Below, piece after piece: positions 11,904 through 21,863 of a stretch of 64,000 bases of DNA. The position numbers and the translations under genes are program-made. The stretch covers positions 19,544,293 to 19,608,292 of the forward strand of contig NC_056047.1 in assembly GCF_004379255.2 (NCBI RefSeq), in the 5' to 3' direction. The notes under the pieces are model-generated. The model searched no databases. It was not told the origin of the DNA and was given only the letters and a program-made list of their open reading frames with translations. The stretch is from Salvia splendens. Its lineage: Eukaryota > Streptophyta > Magnoliopsida > Lamiales > Lamiaceae. The number at the start of each line of letters is the position of its first letter. Position 1 is the first letter of the stretch.

Positions 11904-12854
11904 TGTTGGTTTCTGGGATTACAAGAGATACAACCGGACGTAATACAACCCAAAAGAAAGAATACAAAAAGGAGAAACTGAACTTAAATTACAACGGAAA
12001 ATCGAAACAACTAAACCGTGAATTAGCCGAGTCGAGGAGGCCTCTTCCCGCAAGATGAGATACGCCCCGGTAGTGCTCTCGGTTTGGCGTGTCGTCCCCA
12101 AAGGTAAAACGGCTACGTCTCTGGTGAAGCAGCATCGCAATCAACAAAGCTCCGGCGAACTGGATGGAGTAAAACGGCTACGTCTCTGGTGAAGCAGCAC
12201 CGCAATCAATAGAGCTCCGGCGAACTGGATGGAGGAGAGGGCAGAGCTTTCGACAGAAAAACAATGCAGAGAGAGGGAGAGAGCTAATGAATGCAGAGAA
12301 TGCTTGTCTGTGTGTAGTAATGCAGTGGTATGGCTAGCCTATTTATAGGCCAAGCTACCGTGCAGGGTCAACCAAGCCATTGAAGGCTCATCATGGCAGA
12401 TTCGTAACCGTCGTCGGTTATAGGCGTGTGGCAGGAGTGTGCCTTCCGCGTGTGGAGTGTGTGGATTTCTTATGTGGCAGACGTGACTGTGCCTCGCTTG
12501 ACGATGTGTCAAGCCACTTGGACTGCTGACTCGGCGGTGGTCTAAAAAGATTAGTTTGGGCCAAGCACCAAGCCCAAAGACCACCCAAAGACCAACTGCC
12601 AAGATCCAAGTCCAAGATCAAGATCGGGATTGGGATCGGGCCAGGGCTTTAATTAAAAGCTAATTATGCCCAACTTTAATCCACTATTTCTCACTCACCA
12701 GAAATCGGATTTGAGAAAGTGAATATACTACATTTATCTACGTAAAATGTAGATCGACGCTATGTCATTTAATTTCACAAAATTAAATGTCTCGTCACAT
12801 TTATTATTTGGTCAAAATCCATTGACCGGGCATATTTTATCCATGATTTTTACA
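11904..12854 (-). repeat. 3' LTR of the copia element inside the PPR gene
   Basis: Begins TGTTGGTTTCTGG and ends GATTTTTACA, colinear with 16292-17386. At 951 bp it is shorter than its partner because it lacks about 215 bp of GC-rich and AT-rich sequence present at 16956-17175. It also carries a private 65-bp tandem duplication at 12106-12234. The inner flank on the minus strand reads ATGTGGGGAT, a polypurine tract, which identifies this as the 3' LTR of a minus-strand element. Confidence 0.9.
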
Positions 12855-13408
12855 ATCCCCACATGAGTGGAAATAGCCGAATGCATATGCATGCAGACAC
12901 AAGCTCAACCCTCGAGAGGTATATAAGCATAAGGATAGGTAGTTGTTGGCTTTGAACCTTCCATAGTCGACACCATCGGATACACAGGCGGCTTAGTAGC
13001 GCGATGCTTTGAACTAATCCCCCACGGCGTGCACCGAGACAATGGTGTTAACGCTTAAACACCTCAACCTCATCCGTTCTCACGTTTGTGTCCATTGCGG
13101 TCTTGGACACCACTTTGGATTCATAAGTGTGTTTTATGAAGCGACCACACTTCGCACTTACATAGGTGATTCTTAGTCAAGTACCTTGTCATACTTGGTC
13201 TCTTTCAGAACTCCATCTCTTTGAGATCCTTAAGAACCATTAAAAGTCATAGACTTAGCCTTTACCACTAGGCAAGTTCTCCAACACTCTATTGCTCTCT
13301 AGGGAATAGATATAGTTGAGTGTTTCTCATGAACTCTCATAGCTTAGTTGTCCCTTTGAACCAAGTTCTTGGGATCTCCAGTCATCATGGTTCAACTATG
13401 ATAATTCT
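12855..13408 (-). mobile_element. 3' untranslated internal region of the PPR-inserted copia
   Basis: Between the polypurine tract at the 3' LTR and the RNase H stop at 13409. Non-coding in all frames beyond short stretches; no other signal seen. Confidence 0.6.
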
Positions 13409-13699
13409 TTACTTTGTGGATTTCAACCCCATTCCCTCAAGCAACTTATTCATTTGATCACGGTTTAACCCTTTGGTTAGCGGATCCGCTAGATTATCTA
13501 TTGACTTTACATAGTCAATTGTAATCACCCCTGTTGTGATAAAATGTCTCACGGTGTTATGTCGTCGACGTATATGTCGAGACTTACCGTTATAGAAACC
13601 ATTATTTGCCCTTCCAATAGCCGCTTGGCTATCGCAGTGGATCAGCACTGGTGGCACTGGCTTAGACCAACATGGAATATCTTCAAGGAAGTTCTTAAG
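13409..13699 (-). pseudogene. Copia RNase H C-terminal remnant
   Basis: Shows VLIHCDSQAAIGRA (third acidic block), HIRRRHNTVRHFI and DNLADPLTKGL, the standard end of copia RNase H. It is separated from the upstream frame by a single TAG at 13697-13699 where the family has Trp (AE-W-LKNFLED), a TGG to TAG change. The rest of the domain is in the 13700-14767 frame. Confidence 0.85.
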
Positions 13700-14767
13700 C
13701 TACTCGGCTTCCTCACCAGCCTTATCTAAGGCAATGAACTCCGATTCCATTGTTGATCGGGCTATACATGTCTGTTTTGTAGATTTCCACGATACAGCAC
13801 CACCCCCAATAGTAAAGACATATCCACTTGTTGAAAGTGAGTCTCTATTATCGGATATCCAGTTCGCATCACAGTACCCTTTAAGTACCGAGGGGTATCT
13901 CGAGAAGTGTAGCCCATGATTTTGAGTATGTTTTAAATATCTCAAAACCCTCACAAGAGCTCTCCAATGCTCTTTGCTAGGATTGCTCGTGTAACGACTC
14001 AACTTGTTCACGGCACAAGCAATGTCAGGTCGAGTGCAATTAGTCAAGTACATAATGCACCCGATGACCCGTGCATACTCTTCTTGTGCAACGGGCTCGC
14101 CTTTGTTTTTGCTCAAGTGAACGTCGAGTTCAATTGGAGTCTTAACCGGCACGACATCATAGGCCTTGAATTTATTCAATATCTTCTCAACATAATGTGA
14201 TTGTGTTAAGATGATTCCATCAGACGTTCTTAGAATCTTCATTCCAATAATTACATCGGCTAGACCCATGTCTTTCATGTCAAAGTTTCTCTTTAACATG
14301 GCCTTTGTATCGTTAATTACTTGAGTGTTGCTACCCAAGATTAACATATCGTCAACGTATAGACACACTATAACATGGCCGTTATTAGTGCTCTTGATGT
14401 AGACACATTTGTCGCACTCGTTGATTTTAAACCCATTTGATAACATCACATTATCAAACTTCAAGTGCCATTGCAATGGCGCTTGTTTTAATCCATATAA
14501 GGACTTTACGAGCTTGCATACCTTTTTCTCTTGTCCAGGTACTACAAACCCTTCGGGTTGTTCCATATATATTTCATCTTCTAGTTCACCATTTAGAAAC
14601 GCGGTCTTTACATCCATTTGATGAATCTCAAGATTGTGCAATGCAGCAATAGCGAGAAGCACTCGGATAGATGTAATCCTTGTTACGGGTGAATAGGTAT
14701 CTAAGAAGTCATGCCCTTCCTTTTGTTTAAAACCCTTTACTACTAATCGGGCTTTATGCTTCTCCAC
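13700..14767 (-). pseudogene. Copia reverse transcriptase and RNase H N-terminal part
   Basis: A 355-codon frame with [46 protein letters not shown], catalytic [22 protein letters not shown], the RNase H acid block [10 protein letters not shown] and TMESEFIAL. The RT catalytic residues are present, but the frame is closed upstream by TGA (DCK-stop-VLKRK, 14798-14800, where Trp is expected) and downstream by TAG. RT normally copies the genomic RNA of the element inside virus-like particles. Confidence 0.9.
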
Positions 14768-14800
14768 TGTTCCATCGGCCTTAAATTTCCTTTTAAGTAC

Positions 14801-15109
14801 TCATTTGCAATCTAGAGGTTTTGCACCTTCAGGTAGATCTACCAATACCCAAGTGTGGTTTAGCAAAATTGAATCAATTTTGCTTTGAACAGCTTCTCTC
14901 CAATGCAGCCCGTCTGGGCCAGCAAAGGCTACTTTTATCGATGTTGGTTCTTCATCCAACATGAAAGCAATGTAGTCAGGACCAAATGTTTTTGGTGTTC
15001 TGACTCTATTACCACGTCTTAGTACTGTATCTTTTGGATCGGGCCTTGCACGCTTGCGCGATTCAAGTTCCTCATTCGCTGATTTAGAACTAGTGGCTTC
15101 TTTTTCCAC
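14801..15109 (-). pseudogene. Copia integrase-RT linker and RT N-terminus
   Basis: A 102-codon frame containing an acidic/serine linker, RRGNRVRTPKTFGPDY, LHWREAVQSKIDSI and TWVLVDLPEGAKPLDCK. This is the region joining integrase to RT in copia polyproteins. It runs into the premature TGA at 14798-14800. Upstream a frameshift separates it from integrase. Confidence 0.8.
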
Positions 15110-15226
15110 TGGTTTAGAACTAGTGGCTTCTTCAATTCTTGTCTCAGAATTGGTTGAGACTTTTTCCTTGTCTTTGCAAGGAAATGTATTTTCGAGAAAT
15201 ACAGCATTCCTCGACTTAATTGTTGT

Positions 15227-15765
15227 TCATACTGTGATAGTCAATATTTCAGACTTGTGAACAACAAATCGATATGCACTACTGTTAAGTGCATATCCAA
15301 TGAAGATGCAATCAACCGTTTTAGGTCCGATTGTAACTTCTTTGGGTGGAGGAACCATCACCTTTGCCAAACACCCCCACACTTTGAGGTATTTGTAGGA
15401 TGGCTTCCTTCCCTTCCACAACTCATAAGGAGTAACATCTTTTCCTTTGAGAGGGATTTTATTCAAGATATAGTTGGCTGTCAAAACAGCTTCCCTCCAC
15501 ATGTTATGTGGTAATCCTGAAGTCAGAAGCAGTGCATTCATCATCTCTTTTATAGTTCAATTTTTGCGTTCTGCAACACCGTTAGATCGTGGTGAATATG
15601 GAGCCGTTGTTTGATGAATTATACCACTTGCGTTGCATAACTCCTCAAACGGGGCTACATATTCGCCTCCTCTATCGCTTCGAATCGTTTTGATTTTACA
15701 ACCAAGTTGATTCTCAACTTCGTTCTTATAATTTTTGAACGCTTCTATTGCTTCATCTTTACTTC
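15227..15765 (-). pseudogene. Copia integrase core remnant
   Basis: About 15580-15765 reads the second catalytic Asp (IRSDRGGEY) and the Glu-containing PRSNGVAERKN. A TGA (expected Arg, CGA to TGA) at about 15554-15556 is followed by the 15227-15544 frame (MNALLLTSGLPHNMWREAVL, VWGCLAKVMVPPPKE). The zinc finger and the first Asp are missing because gag sequence is joined directly to KSKDEAIEAF near 15766. The protein therefore could not integrate DNA. Confidence 0.85.
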
Positions 15766-16209
15766 TTAAAAGTTGGGCATAGAGCCCCCACCATTCATGT
15801 TGGGCATAGAGCCCGCCATGGTCATGTTGGGCATAGAGCCCGTCATGTTCATATTGGTCCCGGAGGAGCCAATACCCATGTTGGTCCCGAAGGAACCAGC
15901 ACCCGTGTGAGACCCGAAGGCCCCAGCACCTGTGTGAGACCCGAAGGCCCCAGCACTTGATCCATCAAAGGATCCGAAGGAACCACTAAAAGTGGAACCA
16001 ACTGTTCCACTCGAGGTGGATCCGCTAGTGAGCCCATGGGTGTTAACATACACCCAAGGGGTTGTTGATGAAGATGGATAGAACCCAGGGGTTGGCATCA
16101 TCGACGGAATCAATGAAGTGTTGATAGGTCCAGTGGTCGCCATGGTGGAGGAAATGGCGGCGGTGATGGTGGCAGCAACGGTGTTGGATTCAGTCGACAT
16201 CTCCAGCAA
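15766..16209 (-). pseudogene. Truncated gag with Gly/Ser/Met-rich repeats
   Basis: A 147-codon frame starting shortly after the 5' LTR. The N-terminal part is Thr/Ala/Ser-rich. The C-terminal half has tandem repeats: GAFGSHTGA-type units and GSMPNM-type units (plus-strand DNA repeat at about 15775-15950). No capsid, zinc knuckle or protease motif follows: the frame stops at the junction with integrase sequence at 15766. I infer an internal deletion of several hundred codons covering most of gag, the whole protease and the start of integrase. Confidence 0.6.
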
Positions 16210-16291
16210 AGGTGTTAAATGTTTCGAAAGTTTTTAGGTTCAGTTTAGAGTCCAAATTCCTTCAAAAGCAAGTTATATCTCGTCTTGGGAT

Positions 16292-17386
16292 TGTTGGTTT
16301 CTGGGGATTACAAGAGATACAACCGGGCGTAATACAACCCAAAAGAAAGAATACAAAAGGAGAAACTGAACTTAAAATTACAACGGAAAATCGAAACAAC
16401 TAAACCGTGAATTAGCCGAGTCGAGGAGGCCTCTTCCCGCAAGACGAGATACGCCCCGGTAGTGCTCTCAGTTTGGCGTGTCATCCCTAAAGGTAAAATG
16501 GCTACGTCTCTGGTGAAGCAGCACCGCAATCAACAGAGCTCCGGCGAACTGGATGGAGGAGAGGACAGAGCTTTCGATAGAAAAACAATGCAGAGAGAGG
16601 GAGAGAGCTTATGAATGCAGAGAATGCTTGTCTGTGTGTAGTAATGCAGTGGTATGGCTAGCCTATTTATAGGCCAAGCCACCATGTAGGGTCAACCAAG
16701 CCATTGAAGGCTCATCATGGCAGATTCGTAACCGTCGTCGGTTACAGGCGTGTGGCAGGAGTGTGCCTTCCGTGTGTGGATTTCTTATGTGGCAGCCGTG
16801 ACTGTGCCTCGCTTGACGATGTATCAAGCCACTTGGACTGCTGACTCGGCGGTGGTCTAAAAAGATTAGTTTGGGCCAAGCACCAAGCCCAAAGACCACC
16901 CAAAGACCAATTGCCAAAATCCAAGTCCAAGATCAAGATCGGGATCGGGATCGGGCCCGCGGTCCGCGCCTGCGAGCGCGAGCGCGAGCACGAGCACGGA
17001 CTCGGGCGGGCGGGCGGTGGCGCGCGCGTGCGTGTGGGCTCTTTCACCCATCTTGATCCACTATAATTATTAAGTAACATAAAGTCACTTAATTTAAACA
17101 CATTAAAATATGTGTTAATCCTCCAATGTGAGATAATTAACACTAGTTAATTATTCCCTAAGCTCCAACTCCAAGCTTTAATTAAAAGCTAATTATGCTC
17201 AACTTTAATCCACTATTTCTCACTCATCGGAAATCGGATTTGAGAAAGTGAATATACTACATTTATCTACGTAAAATGTAGATCGACGCTATGTCATTTA
17301 ATTTCACAAAATTAAATGTCTCGTCACATTTATTATTTGGTCAAAATCCATTGACCGGACATATTTAATCCATGATTTTTATAACA
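16292..17386 (-). repeat. 5' LTR of the copia element inside the PPR gene
   Basis: Colinear with 11904-12854, starting TGTTGGTTTCTGG. It includes a CpG-rich block (16955-17040, GCGAGCGCGAG type) and AT-rich sequence absent from the other LTR. The outer end reads ATAACA; the last bases overlap the ACACA target duplication (17384-17388), so the true end may be 17383 or 17386. The inner flank on the minus strand, ATCCCAAGACGAG, is not a recognisable tRNA primer site. Confidence 0.85.
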
Positions 17387-17388
17387 CA
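17384..17388. repeat. Target site duplication ACACA, right
   Basis: Matches 11899-11903 on the other side of the copia element; it overlaps the last bases of the LTR. Confidence 0.7.
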
Positions 17389-18211
17389 CGACTGCGTGCA
17401 CTTGCTTCCCAACGCCGCCAAGGCAGCCAAGGCACAGAGAACAGAGGATATCATGAAAATATTCATCTCGACTCCATTTCTCTGCGCTGTGAGAAACAAT
17501 CTCAATGCCTCCTCGTACAGATCATTCTGCACGAATCCAGCCATCATCGAGCTCCATGTCACGGCACTCTTCTCCGGCATGGCCTCAAACACGTGCAAAG
17601 CGTCGTTGATGAATCGGCATTTTGCATAAACATCAAGCAAAGTTGTGCCAATGAAGGCATTCGACTCCATCGACGACTTAACAACTAAGGCATGTAACTG
17701 TTTGCTCTCAAAGGGTAAAAAATTCGAGGCGCAGGCGCATAGCGCGCTAGACAAGGCGAATTCACTGAACTCCGATCCTTCTCTGAGCATCCAGGCGAAT
17801 AGAGACAGAGCTGCTTCGTCGTTGCCGTTTTGAGTGTAGGCGCCGATCATGGTGTTCAATGAAACCACGCTTCGCATGCGCATTTCGTCGAATACCTTGC
17901 GGGCATGATCCACGACGCCGCATTTGGAGTAGAAATTGATGAGCATGTTGGAAGCGAAAGTGTTTGATTGTACCGAAATGAGTGATCTGTGCGTGGGAGG
18001 ATTTTCCCGACTGGATTACTTTCTGTTTGGTGCATTTTTGAACGATGGTTTGCTGAATTTGAAGAAAAGTTTGTCTTGTGCATACCCAAATATGGGATTC
18101 TTCTTCTTCTTGATTTTGTTGGTCAGTTTTAGCTGTGCAGATTGTTGAAATGCGTTTTTGATAAAAGGTGAATGTTATGCAAGATCTAGTTTTTATGTGC
18201 AATAATTTCAT
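17387..18211 (-). pseudogene. PPR-DYW protein pseudogene, 5' part (At5g04780-like)
   Basis: Upstream half of the PPR gene. The proposed start at 18211 opens a basic, Thr/Ser/Arg-rich leader (MKLLHIKTRSCITFTFYQKR) of mitochondrial-presequence type, then KCTKQKVIQSGKSSHAQI. A frameshift near 17960 leads into the main frame 17365-17946 with classic repeats: LINFYSKCGVVDHARKVFDEM, SLNTMIGAYTQNG (Leu where Trp is usual), GTTLLDVYAKCRFINDALHVF and VTWSSMMAGFVQNDLYEEAL. The frame is cut by the copia LTR after CVI. Together with 10865-11903 it makes a full-length PLS-DYW gene of roughly 620-640 codons before the insertion. Confidence 0.85.
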
Positions 18212-18279
18212 TTGGAGTGTCCAAAACGGTTGGGAAATAAATGGGAATCAAGATTTTATGTTACGACTTCATTTGGTTG

Positions 18280-18816
18280 TAGGGGTGTGCATTCGGGTTT
18301 CGATTCGGTTTTTTGTCAAAACCGAACCAAAACCGAAAAACCGAAAAATCGAAAAACCGAATTTAGTTCAAAATCCAAACCGAACCGAACCCGAAAAACT
18401 GAAAAACCGAAACCGAAAAACCGAAAACCGAACTTAAAAAACCGAAAACCCGAACAAAACCGAAAAACCCGAAAAAAACCGAAAAACCCGAAAAAAATAA
18501 AAATAATATAAATATATATTTATATATGTGTATTTTATTTTATTTTATATATACTAATAGAATATTTATATATATTATAAAATTAATAATACATATAATA
18601 TATATTATATAGTAGAATATATTAAAAGAATATATATTATATATAATATAATATATTAAATTAATAGAATATATATAATTCGGTTTTTCGGGTTTTCGGT
18701 TTTTTTCTTCGCCCGAACTGAACCGAACCGAAAAACCGAAAAAACCGAACCGAATTTTAAAATTTCGTTTTGGTTCGGTTCGGATATTCGGTTTCCGGTT
18801 TTTTTGCTCACCCCTA
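18280..18816. mobile_element. hAT-type MITE rich in CCGAAAAACC repeats
   Basis: Terminal inverted repeats TAGGGGTGTGC and GCTCACCCCTA (imperfect), flanked by a perfect 8-bp duplication TTTGGTTG (18272-18279 and 18817-18824), the hAT signature. The left arm (18300-18490) is a run of CCGAAAAACC/GAACCGAA units; the right arm (18680-18805) is its inverted form (GGTTTTTCGG). The centre is almost pure A/T. The whole element can fold on itself. It lies about 70 bp upstream of the PPR start, so it may have affected that promoter. Confidence 0.9.
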
Positions 18817-18824
18817 TTTGGTTG

Positions 18825-19081
18825 GTTACTTCAAATGATCAGAATAAAAAAGGGGATTGGTTTGTCAATTTTATTGGTACACATTTGGCCATTATTTGTC
18901 CCATTTTTCAATTTTTTGACATGTCTCTTAATAGACTTCACATTTTATTTACTTAATTTTACTCATATTTTATCATAAAATTATATATAAATATGACTAG
19001 TACATCATTAACTTTTTTACATTTATCAAAACCCATATTGGGTCAAAATGGAACATATATTGGAGACGGAGGGAGTACATA
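18825..19081. repeat. Stowaway-like MITE fragment
   Basis: AT-rich non-coding sequence ending GGAGACGGAGGGAGTA at about 19062-19077, the usual right end of a Stowaway element. The left end is not recognisable. Confidence 0.4.
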
Positions 19082-19199
19082 TTTTTAAATTTGTTTCCTA
19101 AAATTAAACCAAATCCTAATTAGAATTACTTAAAATTAGATAATTATAGTAAATTTTAAAACTGAAAAATCAAAATTAAAAAAGAAAAATCTTAAAAAC

Positions 19200-19560
19200 T
19201 ACTCCCTCCGTCCGTAAAATATTGTCCAGTTTTGTCATTTCATTCCGTCCGTAAAATATTGACCACTTTGTTATTACCCTTTTGACTAATTAACCCCAAA
19301 TTATTTAAAACAAGCCCACCGTCAACCCACCATTAATGAAATCAATATAGACCAATGAATTATTCAACCCTTTATAATCCATTAATCAATCTAGATTAAA
19401 GAATTAAACAATCAGCCAATTTAAAGAATTATTTAAATATAACCCATTTAAAATCAGCCCTAATTTATTAAACTCATTGGGCCCATCATGGAATTAATCC
19501 CAGCCCAAAGAATTATCCTTTTTAATTAATAATATTGGTCGACAACTAATTTGAATTCCT
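19200..19560. repeat. Stowaway-like left end and AT-rich spacer
   Basis: ACTCCCTCCGTCCG at 19201-19214, with a second CCGTCCGTAAAATATTG at 19245-19262 (local direct repeat). No matching right end follows. The remainder is AT-rich without a gene. Confidence 0.4.
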
Positions 19561-20680
19561 CCCAAATTTCAATTCCCGTTAGAAAAAGCATGACTCCCCT
19601 CCACCATCGGTAGTCACTCCCTCATTCTCCATTCACCATTTTCCCCAAATTGAGATCCCCAATTTGAGCAACCCTTAATTCCCGTCGCCTCCTTCGACTC
19701 ACTCTACGCCGGCGACCACAACGCCCTCTCACTCCCTTCTACGTCCTCTCTACACTCCGGCTAAACAACACAGTCAAGTCACGATTCGCCCTTCGTTCCA
19801 CCACCGCCTTTGCTTTCGGTTCGCGAGGTCTCATCACCACCACTCCGTCGCCGTCAGAACGGAGTTTCTGTGCTACTGTTTGGAAGCCGCTGCCGTGGAA
19901 TCACCGCAGCCGAACATCAGCGCCGAATCAGGCGCCTCATTGTCCCAGCTTTGGCGCAATGTCTCGCCGTCGCCACTATTGCCTTTTTCCCTTGTTTATT
20001 TGTATTTTCCTGCTATTTTTTGTGTTCCTTTTTGGAATTTCACGGTCTTTGTTGTATGTCAGTGTTTATTTAATCGAGGAAGCGGACAGACTCGCCGTCT
20101 GATTTTGATGCTGCCGATTCTCGCCTAGCGGTGAGAGGCGCTCGAGAATCCACCAAGCAGTCGCTGCCATCGGGGTCTCACTTTGGTCGGTGTCATTCTC
20201 CAGCCATCTCGGCTGCATTGTCACTATCAATTTCGTCGGACTTCCGTGGACTTCTCGGCTAAAGTAAGTTTCCATTAATTTTCCAATTTACAAATTTTAT
20301 CTTCCTGTTTGGCTGGATATGTTAGGGAGTTAGATTTGGGTTCATGAGATTGGGTTCTCTTCTCTATTTGTGAAGCTATTAAACTTGTTGTGATGTCCAA
20401 ACATTCTTGGGTTGAAAGAGCAGGTCACCGCTTGCTTATTTGTACATTGGTGTTATCCCTTTGAGCATTTATCTTAAAATTTGGGCTCAGCCATTGTGAA
20501 AGCTAGACCCAATAACTCTCTATTTCTCTCTCGGTTTTGGTGATGAAACAATTGTGTGATAGTGAAACTGATTGGGAGTAGACAACAAACATAAATGGAT
20601 TGAAAGAAAATCTTTATTTTGATTTGGTTGCTTTACTAGCAACTTTTATTCTCTTAGAGTGATTTTTTCCACTGCATCAT
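19561..20680 (+). other. GC-richer leader-like block, possibly a diverged gypsy LTR fragment
   Basis: CT-rich then GC-rich sequence (19597-20260) ending near a good splice-donor-like GTAAGT at about 20265. The order of features (ACTCATTGGGCCC, CCCTCCACCATCG, proline/arginine-coding GC stretch, then GTAAGT or CTAAGT and T-rich sequence) echoes 4090-4690 and 56740-57440 in the two long gypsy LTRs. That suggests a diverged LTR of the same kind. Alternatively it is a 5' UTR. The small frame at 19810-20073 has no recognisable domain. Confidence 0.3.
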
Positions 20681-20689
20681 GTAACCGTC

Positions 20690-20891
20690 TGTTTGCTTTC
20701 TAAGGGTATTACTAAGGGTCCCACTATGTGGTAAGAAAATGTGGATTTTGTTAAATGTGTCTTTGGAAGGTTGAAATATAAACTAGAGTGTGTTTGCTTT
20801 CTAAGGGTATTACTAAGGGTCCCACTATGTGCTAAGAAAATGTGGATTTTGTTAAATGTGTCTTTGGAAGGTTGAAATATAAACTAGAGTG
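20690..20891. repeat. Tandem duplication, 2 x 101 bp
   Basis: TGTTTGCTTTCTAAGGG starts both at 20690 and at 20791. The two units are almost identical (GGTAAG against GCTAAG is one difference), so the duplication is recent. Confidence 0.95.
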
Positions 20892-20951
20892 TGGGTCATG
20901 AACCATAATGGAAATTGCTAATTTTTAGGGGACACCATACGTAGTAATTGT

Positions 20952-21612
20952 CAATGTTATTAAAAAGCGGCCATGGCGCCGCCGTGGCGCCATTGCGTGG
21001 CGGGTTTCGGAAAAAACGCCATCGCCACGAGCTGCCACAAAACTTTTTTATGGCGACCGCCATTTGCCGCCATGAGTGAGGCGCCATGGCGGTGCCATGG
21101 CAGTTATGGCATCACTTTTGGTTGGGCTGCCCCAAACCTCAGCCCAATTACCAAATAGCACGGCCCAAATGATTTTTAACCCCAAACCCGGCCCAAACCC
21201 AGCCCAAATAATGAATTAAAATGCCAATAAGTCAAAATCTAGGGTTTTTTCATTGTATCTCTTTTCCTTCTCTCTCAAACGAAAGGTTGCTGCGCCCCAG
21301 TCCCACTGCCCTAGTCAAGTCGCCGCCGCCCGCCACCCGCCACCCGCCGCCCGCACGGCCCAAATGATTTTGATTGTTGAACTAAGACTTATTATGGTAG
21401 GCATATTATATAATTGCTTATGACTTTATGCTTTACTTATTGTTTTAATAGTTGATAACTTGATATATTACAATTTTTATTATTTTCTAATTTTTTGAAT
21501 TTATATATACATATATTATTAATATTTTATTAATTTATTTATCGACCGCCATATCCCTGTGGCGGTTTTTGGGCTCACCGCCGTAAGCCGCCATACGCCA
21601 TCCATAACATTG
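20952..21612. mobile_element. hAT-type non-autonomous element with GGC-rich ends
   Basis: Ends CAATGTTAT and ATAACATTG (perfect 9-bp inverted termini), flanked by the 8-bp duplication GTAATTGT at 20944-20951 and 21613-21620. Subterminal regions are rich in GGCG and GCCGCCAT motifs in opposite orientation. It contains a CCCGCCGCC microsatellite (21318-21356). No transposase. It sits in what appears to be an upstream intron or flank of the NDX fragment. Confidence 0.9.
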
Positions 21613-21863
21613 GTAATTGTGCTATACTATTGGGGGACGGATGGACTGTTACTAGTATCAGTGCGAACCAAATGATTATACAATGTTGGGGAGTCAATTA
21701 TTTTAAGCTAGATTAGTACTGTGAATTAGCATATGCATATTACAAGTTCTATTAATAGCGCTTATAACTTTATCCTACTGGCTAACTAAAATCTCACACT
21801 TCTGAATTCTTTCTTTATTCCTGATTACGTATTTGTTTTCTTCCTTGTTTCTTAATTCAGTAG

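Noticed and set aside
15748..15960. Plus-strand frame with repeated GHRA and RPEGPST units
   Set aside because: Antisense shadow of the Gly/Ser/Met-rich gag repeat on the minus strand.
18168..18511. Frames with Lys/Asn/Pro-rich repeats
   Set aside because: Produced by the CCGAAAAACC simple repeat of the hAT MITE.
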